Below are positions 1 to 4,341 of a stretch of 5,883 nt of DNA, piece after piece. Position numbers and translations under genes: made by a program. The notes below the pieces were generated by a model. That model was not told the origin of the DNA, did not search any database, and worked only from the letters and a program-made list of their open reading frames with translations. Location: assembly GCA_903921605.1 (NCBI GenBank), contig CAIXQV010000829.1, forward strand, positions 1 to 5,883. The letters are read 5' to 3'. Source of the stretch: an uncultured Planctomycetaceae bacterium (GTDB taxonomy: Bacteria; Planctomycetota; Planctomycetia; Planctomycetales; Planctomycetaceae). Numbering within the stretch: position 1 is the first letter of the stretch; each line of letters opens with the position of its first letter.

Positions 1-3000
1 CCTATTCCCACTGCACTGTTAAGGCTGATGCTACCACCGGATTGCCTGACTATTCCATAGACCGTGGCAAGTCCGAGTCCCGTTCCGCTGCCAGCAGCTT
101 TGGTGGTAAAGAATGGCTCAAAAACTCGGTTTTGAATCTCCGGAGCAATGCCTACACCGGTATCGGAAACCAGAATTCGCACGTACCGCCCCTCGCGAAG
201 GTCGAGATTACGGGCATTAATGGATGACAACACAACGGCACGTGTACTGATTGTCAGAGTCCCGCCGTTGGGCATCGCATCACGAGCATTGACGTACAGA
301 TTCATGAGCATTTGTTCGGTTTGTCCGAGGTCGGCAACAACGTTGCAGGGTTTATCGCTGAAATCCAGATTGAGGACGATATGTTCGCCGATTAATCGCC
401 GCAGCATTTTTCCAAGGTGTTCAATAACCCTTTTCAGGTTGAGTGTCTTTGGCTCAACAATAGTCTTGCGGCTGAAGGCCAGCAGTTGAGCCGTCAGTAC
501 GGCTGCACGCTGCCCGGCCTCATTGATAAGAGTCAGCGGTTCGGTTAAGCCATGGTCCGAAGAAAGCTCAGAGAGAATGATCTCTGCGTAACCAGTGATG
601 ACTGTCAGCAAGTTATTGAAGTCATGGGCGATCCCTCCGGCGAGCTGACCAATGGCCTCCATTTTTTGTGCCTGATGGAACTGATCCTCAATGAGTTTTT
701 GTCGAGTAATATCCCGCGAAATACCAATCAGCCCAATGACTTCTCCGGCGTTGTTTTTGTAGGGTCCCTTCGTGGCATGGAAACATCGCTTCACGCCATC
801 AACCGTGGCTGTCTCCTCAAAAGTCACACTACTTCCCTGTCGCATGATCTGCCGGTCTCCCTCCATGACGCTTTCAGCGCTTTTTCTATCGAAGAGGGAC
901 GTATCATCTTTTCCAATTAACACTGCGGAAGTTTTCCCGACGATCGTTGCTGCGGCTTCATTAATCAACAGATACCGTCCAGAAAGATCTTTCACAAAAA
1001 TAGCATCGGATGTCCCATTGATGACCGCTTCAAGAAGGCTGGTGGTCTGGCGGAGTCTGGCTTCAGCGAGACGACGCTCAGTGACATCCTGCATCAAACC
1101 TACGATCCCCTGAACACCATCCTCGATCTCTATTCGAGATGTGGAAACAGTGAGGATTCTCTGCTGACCATCTTTTCGAGTGATCTCCCGTTCCTCTGCC
1201 CTTGGATCATTCTGTTTTCGCATCTCCTTCATTCGCTGGATTGCGAGTGCCTGAGCTTCCGTATCAGGGTAGAGAGATTGATACCATCCAAGTTCGTTGA
1301 TCTCACTCTGCGTGTAGCCGGTCAGTTCCGTCATACGGTCATTCCACACCGTAAACCGTACATACGGAAAGTCTGACGTTTCAATGTAAACGCAGATGCC
1401 GTCGGACGCAGTTTGAATGATCGCCTGATGAAAATCATTCAGCTTTCTGATCGTGTTCTCGGCCTGAACCTGTTCGGTGATGTCAGTCGCGAGGCCTCCG
1501 ACAAGGCTGATTTCACCGCTGGAATTGCGGATCGGGAATTTATTGACCAGCGAGTAATGAAGGACACCATCAGGATGCCGGAACGTCTCTGTCGTTTGCA
1601 GAGAAGACCGGGATGAGATGACGGTTTGATCGTTCTGGATAAACGGCCGTGCGGTCTCGGGGGTAAAGACTTCGGTGTCTGTTCTGCCGTAGAGTTTCTC
1701 CGGAGAACTCTGAAAGACTCGCAGCGCAGCCGCATTCGCATAAAGATATTCTCCACGGAGATTTTTGATCCATGCGAGTCCTGATAAATGCTGCATGAAC
1801 AGTGAGAAACGTTCCTGTGTTTCATGCAGAGCTTCTGCTGTCTGACGGCTCGCTGTCACATTGGTGAAATTCACCTGTTGGCAGGCTCGAGGACCATATT
1901 GAGTTTTGAGCACTGAAAACTCAACATCCAGAACTGTGCCATCCGTTCGACGAATCTTTGTCGTGTAAACGGGCAGAGGTTCTTCAGTTGGGTCGCCGGA
2001 CTCCAGAAACAACCTGCGAACTCGTTCTCGATCCGCTTCGACAACTAACTCGAATGGTGAAGTCGCCTCCAGATCTTTGACACTGGCAATCCCTACAATG
2101 TGACAAGCCATGGGATTGGCATACAGCAACTGATCTTCACAGATCAAGCCAACTCCAAGGGGAAGCTGATCCAGCATAATTCGGTGGCGATCGTCACTGA
2201 CGCGAAGCAGTTCTTCCGTGTGAGCTCTTTCCAACTCTGAACCTGAACGTGCGGCGATGATGGAAAGAATCGACTCAGCTTCTTTGGGAAACGGCATCGG
2301 CTTATCGTGAAGCATCACAATGATCCCCAGCAGTTGTCCCTTGCTGCCCAACAAAGGGATGCCCAGATAGCTGTCGACACCCATCTCAGTCAGCAGAAAA
2401 TCTTTGGGAAAGGCCGTCTGGACGTCGGACGCGTAAAAGCACAATGAGTCGTGCAATACGCGTTCGCAGGGAGTATCCCTGAGGTCATAGCTGAAGTTCT
2501 CTGCAATCTGTCCGTGGCTATAGATTGAGATACTACTGATCCGTTGCCGCTCCTCTTTGTCCAGTTCTCCGATGAACACCGTCTGCACGTCGCAGATTTC
2601 ACTGAGAGTTCTGACCAGAGACCTGAAAAAGTTCACCCCCGTCTCTTTGTTAAGCGAGGAAAGTCTTTCAATCGTTTCTTCAGTCAGCCGCGATGTTGAG
2701 ATTTCTTTAACGACCCCCAGAAGGCCGCAAGGGAGACCAGTCTGACTCAGGCATCTGGACTTTGTGATTCGATACCTTCGGTTTCCATCAAGCCCCTCGG
2801 TGTGGTAGTCCGCCGTCTCGCTCTGCCCGGTCCGAATTATGTCACGATCCTGCTTCTCAAATCTCTGCGTATCATCAAAGGAGAAAAGATCGCCATCGTG
2901 AAGAGTCACGGTCTTTGTTGGATCGACACCGAAAATCTTCCTGAAGGCCAGGTTGCCGTAAACATATTTCCCCGAGAGATCCTTGAGGAAAATTGCGTCA

Positions 3001-3152
3001 GAACTGCTGTCGGCAATCGCCGGAATGAGTGATGCTGCAGAAAACTCATGGAGTAATGATGTCATTGGGGGCAGTTCTGCGCGACGCAGCCTTGAATGAA
3101 CGTATCCTTCACGAATCATCCGCGTGATTTGCACGCCAGCTAAACATGTCAT
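1..3152 (-). CDS. Multi-PAS/GAF sensor histidine kinase (C-terminus cut by window edge)
   Basis: This is the sensor half of a two-component system. It should autophosphorylate on histidine and pass the phosphate to a response regulator or an attached receiver. One frame is open from 3218 down to position 1, giving 1050 visible codons from the ATG at 3152. Approximate residues: PAS1 45-153 (DAIFLKDLSGKY), GAF 165-312 (TPCE, CFYASDVQ and GVDSYLGIPL), PAS2 320-435, PAS3 445-562, PAS4 575-695, PAS5 705-820, HisKA 826-895 and HATPase from about 940. The H-box GGIAHDFNNLL puts the phospho-acceptor at H843. The N-box NARDAM has N955, the G1 box is DTGVGIA (D997), the F-box FEPFFTTK follows, and the G2 box GSGTGLGLAT starts at G1021. 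All motifs look intact. I see no signal peptide or membrane segment, so it is probably cytoplasmic. AHDFNN-type kinases often end in a receiver domain, which would lie left of position 1. The start is uncertain: in-frame ATGs at 3152 and 3119 both lack a good ribosome binding site. The ligand and partner are not recognisable. Confidence 0.95.
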   Translation of the reverse strand, partial: MTCLAGVQITRMIREGYVHSRLRRAELPPMTSLLHEFSAASLIPAIADSSSDAIFLKDLSGKYVYGNLAFRKIFGVDPTKTVTLHDGDLFSFDDTQRFEKQDRDIIRTGQSETADYHTEGLDGNRRYRITKSRCLSQTGLPCGLLGVVKEISTSRLTEETIERLSSLNKETGVNFFRSLVRTLSEICDVQTVFIGELDKEERQRISSISIYSHGQIAENFSYDLRDTPCERVLHDSLCFYASDVQTAFPKDFLLTEMGVDSYLGIPLLGSKGQLLGIIVMLHDKPMPFPKEAESILSIIAARSGSELERAHTEELLRVSDDRHRIMLDQLPLGVGLICEDQLLYANPMACHIVGIASVKDLEATSPFELVVEADRERVRRLFLESGDPTEEPLPVYTTKIRRTDGTVLDVEFSVLKTQYGPRACQQVNFTNVTASRQTAEALHETQERFSLFMQHLSGLAWIKNLRGEYLYANAAALRVFQSSPEKLYGRTDTEVFTPETARPFIQNDQTVISSRSSLQTTETFRHPDGVLHYSLVNKFPIRNSSGEISLVGGLATDITEQVQAENTIRKLNDFHQAIIQTASDGICVYIETSDFPYVRFTVWNDRMTELTGYTQSEINELGWYQSLYPDTEAQALAIQRMKEMRKQNDPRAEEREITRKDGQQRILTVSTSRIEIEDGVQGIVGLMQDVTERRLAEARLRQTTSLLEAVINGTSDAIFVKDLSGRYLLINEAAATIVGKTSAVLIGKDDTSLFDRKSAESVMEGDRQIMRQGSSVTFEETATVDGVKRCFHATKGPYKNNAGEVIGLIGISRDITRQKLIEDQFHQAQKMEAIGQLAGGIAHDFNNLLTVITGYAEIILSELSSDHGLTEPLTLINEAGQRAAVLTAQLLAFSRKTIVEPKTLNLKRVIEHLGKMLRRLIGEHIVLNLDFSDKPCNVVADLGQTEQMLMNLYVNARDAMPNGGTLTISTRAVVLSSINARNLDLREGRYVRILVSDTGVGIAPEIQNRVFEPFFTTKAAGSGTGLGLATVYGIVRQSGGSISLNSAVGI

Positions 3153-3182
3153 CAAGAACTTTACGTGACTCCCAAAACGACG

Positions 3183-3195
3183 CGGACCAGGTCCG
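3183..3195. promoter_or_regulatory. 13-bp perfect palindrome upstream of the kinase (possible operator)
   Basis: CGGACC-A-GGTCCG is a perfect dyad about 30 bp upstream of the kinase ATG at 3152. This is a reasonable place for a dimeric regulator or for a hairpin in the 5' leader. It matches no operator I know, so the regulatory role is inferred from position and symmetry only. Confidence 0.3.
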
Positions 3196-3220
3196 TTGAT
3201 TTCGGCAGTTCGTTGATTTC
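3194..3220. repeat. Pair of 10-bp direct repeats upstream of the kinase
   Basis: CGTTGATTTC occurs at 3194-3203 and again, exactly, at 3211-3220, a 17-bp period. The first copy overlaps the right arm of the palindrome at 3183-3195. Tandem half-sites of this kind can be binding sites for a response regulator or activator, but the 17-bp period is not a whole number of helical turns, which weakens that reading. Confidence 0.35.
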
Positions 3221-3228
3221 AATCTCTT

Positions 3229-3263
3229 CAGATCAAACACCGAAAAATATTTCGGAAGATCTG
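3229..3263. repeat. Nested inverted repeat (two-tier stem-loop) upstream of the kinase
   Basis: The outer arms CAGATC (3229-3234) and GATCTG (3258-3263) enclose the inner arms CCGAAA (3240-3245) and TTTCGG (3250-3255), with the tetraloop AATA. The two tiers are separated by 5 and 2 unpaired bases. Both tiers are perfect. It could be an operator or a structured 5' leader of the kinase transcript. There is no T-run after it in the kinase direction, so a terminator is unlikely. Confidence 0.4.
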
Positions 3264-3353
3264 CATTTCGGATTCGTCTACCGTGCCCGTAAATCGGTTG
3301 AGTCGAAAATGCGGGTTTGCGATAACGCTCGATGACATGCTAAGGTGATTCTG

Positions 3354-3406
3354 CCCGGACTCTATTGAAATCAGACCTAAAAGTCCGCAACAGTCCGGGT
3401 GTTTTT
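3354..3406 (+). terminator. Possible rho-independent terminator on the plus strand (weak)
   Basis: CCCGGACT (3354-3361) and AGTCCGGG (3392-3399) form a perfect 8-bp stem, followed by TG and five Ts (3402-3406). The loop is long (30 nt) and contains a further AGTCCG (3382-3387) that could pair with the left arm instead. No plus-strand gene lies upstream that would need a terminator, so it would have to serve a short divergent transcript. It may be fortuitous. Confidence 0.2.
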
Positions 3407-3524
3407 GGTGATGTTCATGGTGGGGTTTCCCGCATCGTTTTCTGATTGACCAGACTCAGGTCCAGTGGGACTGAACAAGTTTTCATTTGGTGGCTCTGGT
3501 TTCACTGGGTTTCTGGCCGATCTC

Positions 3525-3549
3525 GGGAAGGCTGAAGCGACAGCCTCCC
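3525..3549. repeat. GC-rich hairpin in the intergenic segment
   Basis: GGGA-(A)-GGCTG pairs with CAGCC-TCCC around the loop AAGCGA, giving nine base pairs with one bulged A. No T-run follows on either strand, so it is not a typical terminator. Two other compact hairpins lie downstream: CAAGGC-GACC-GCCTTG at 3685-3700 and TCTGCC-GAGCTGT-GGCAGA at 3791-3809. They may be parts of a structured RNA or of an interspersed repeat. Confidence 0.35.
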
Positions 3550-3739
3550 TTCGCCCTCGCTACTCAATGGCAGAGGCAGTGTCGATAGAAATGACAGGTC
3601 TTGCGGGCCGACCCCAAAAGTATGGCTTCACCGGGGATCCAAGGTGGAGCAATAGCAGTCCGCAAACAAAGTGTGGATGTGTTTCAAGGCGACCGCCTTG
3701 CAGGATTCAGATGTTGGATGATGCGGTTGCCTGCACTTT

Positions 3740-4009
3740 TTGACGAGCGAAGCGCTGCCGCGTGCAAATCATGTGCAGGGCTATCCCAAGTCTGCCGAGC
3801 TGTGGCAGATTCCCGGAACGAAGTCGCTCGACATTGACATCGCCCCATCGCGGCTGAGGAGCAGGCTCATCTTCGGATTCGAACTGCAGTTGATGATTGA
3901 GCGGCTGCTGGCGGTCGCCGTGCTGATCATCCTGCCCGGCAGACAGCCTTCTTCTCGCGACATCACATTTCAAGCTGCCGCCAGACGACGTATGAAACTA
4001 CGCCGCTGA
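3740..4009 (+). CDS. Possible small hypothetical protein or gene remnant
   Basis: The TTG-initiated frame gives 89 codons. I do not recognise the product. Points in favour: codon third positions are mostly G or C over roughly the first 65 codons, and the peptide looks protein-like, with a motif-like stretch (GYPKSAELWQIPG near residues 14-26) and a hydrophobic run LLAVAVLIILP near residues 55-65 that could be one membrane segment. Points against: the start is TTG with no ribosome binding site, the in-frame stop at 3719-3721 lies just upstream, the C-terminus is arginine-rich and unlike the rest, and overlapping frames on both strands are also open. The overlapping plus frame that ends at 3837 also looks partly coding between about 3650 and 3750, so the pair could be a frameshifted fragment of an older gene. 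Confidence 0.25.
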   Translation: MTSEALPRANHVQGYPKSAELWQIPGTKSLDIDIAPSRLRSRLIFGFELQLMIERLLAVAVLIILPGRQPSSRDITFQAAARRRMKLRR

Positions 4010-4018
4010 AAACGCGGC
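4002..4018. repeat. Short hairpin at the end of the small candidate frame
   Basis: GCCGC (4002-4006) pairs with GCGGC (4014-4018) around TGAAAAC and overlaps the stop codon of the 3740-4009 frame. A second perfect 6-bp hairpin, CTCCTC-CCAGTT-GAGGAG, lies at 4042-4059. Neither has a good T-run, so I do not call them terminators. Confidence 0.25.
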
Positions 4019-4160
4019 AGAAAATTTCACCGCCACAGATTCTCCTCCCAGTTGAGGAGTTTGGGCTAAGTTCGGGGCATGCTTTGTGACCTGCCCGAGT
4101 CCTTTCGGCGAACCTGAAACTCCAATCCGAACGTCCAAACGGCTGGCGAGCCGTATGTGC

Positions 4161-4248
4161 GATTGCAGATTGCAGATTGCAGATTGCAGATTGCAGATTG
4201 CAGATTGCAGATTGCAGATTGCAGATTGCAGATTGCAGATTGCAGATT
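4161..4248. repeat. Heptanucleotide tandem repeat (GATTGCA, 12.6 copies)
   Basis: Twelve perfect copies of GATTGCA (4161-4244) are followed by a partial copy GATT (4245-4248). No substitutions are seen, which points to recent expansion or active homogenisation by slippage. Because 7 is coprime with 3, each strand reads the same 21-nt cycle in all three frames (DCRLQIA on plus, CNLQSAI on minus). Neither cycle has a stop, so all six frames are open and spurious reading frames cross the array. It lies about 95 bp past the stop codon of the RTX gene. Short heptamer arrays are known in the intergenic DNA of some bacteria, such as cyanobacteria. Confidence 0.97.
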
Positions 4249-4280
4249 TTTGACTGAAAGCAGACCTTCAATCTGCAATC
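4238..4280. repeat. Inverted repeat formed by the heptamer array edge and an inverted copy
   Basis: GATTGCAGATT (4238-4248, the end of the array) and AATCTGCAATC (4270-4280) are perfect 11-bp inverted copies around a 21-nt spacer. In an RTX read-through transcript this would form a stem-loop, and slippage could let any array copy act as the left arm. Immediately to the right, AATCATCAAT occurs twice (4277-4286 and 4291-4300), a related degenerate repeat. A role as transcript 3'-end structure is possible but unproven. Confidence 0.6.
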
Positions 4281-4309
4281 ATCAATCAGAAATCATCAAT
4301 TCCCACAGA

Positions 4310-4326
4310 CGGCTGACGCCGAGCCG
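4310..4326 (-). terminator. Weak hairpin just past the RTX stop codon
   Basis: CGGCT (4310-4314) and AGCCG (4322-4326) form a 5-bp GC-rich stem 16 bp beyond the RTX stop codon in the direction of transcription. There is no T-run after it on the minus strand, so intrinsic termination here is doubtful. It is the closest structure to the end of the gene. Confidence 0.15.
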
Positions 4327-4341
4327 CTCGCCGGGGGACAG

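Larger units (their letters stand above)
3153..4341. other. Non-genic stretch between the kinase and RTX genes
   Basis: I see no gene with a recognisable product here on either strand. The short open frames present have poor starts, no family motifs and much mutual overlap, and those crossing 4161-4248 are opened by the heptamer array. The segment holds, from left to right: palindromes and direct repeats at 3183-3263, an inverted repeat with a T-run at 3354-3406, hairpins at 3525-3549, 3685-3700 and 3791-3809, a weak small frame at 3740-4009, hairpins at 4002-4018 and 4042-4059, and the heptamer array with its inverted partner at 4161-4280. The kinase promoter should lie in the left part, but I could not pick convincing -35/-10 boxes. 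Confidence 0.7.

Noticed and set aside
42..3032. Several short plus-strand and minus-strand frames of 60-130 codons across the kinase gene
   Set aside because: All lie inside the continuous kinase frame, whose domains and catalytic motifs are unambiguous.
3153..3470. Sigma-70 or sigma-54 promoter for the kinase
   Set aside because: TTGATC and TTGCGG hexamers occur on the minus strand, but none has a fitting -10 box at 16-18 bp, and no GG-N10-GC type element stood out.
3465..3837. Plus-strand frames beginning at 3465 (GTG) and 3601 (TTG)
   Set aside because: They have non-ATG starts without a ribosome binding site, overlap each other in different frames, and show no recognisable motif. Kept only as a note under the 3740-4009 candidate.
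4161..4248. CRISPR array
   Set aside because: The repeats are 7 bp and contiguous, with no unique spacers.
3963..4278. Minus-strand frames across the heptamer array (NLQSAIC repeats)
   Set aside because: They stay open only because the 7-bp repeat has no stop in any frame. There is no coding signal on either side.
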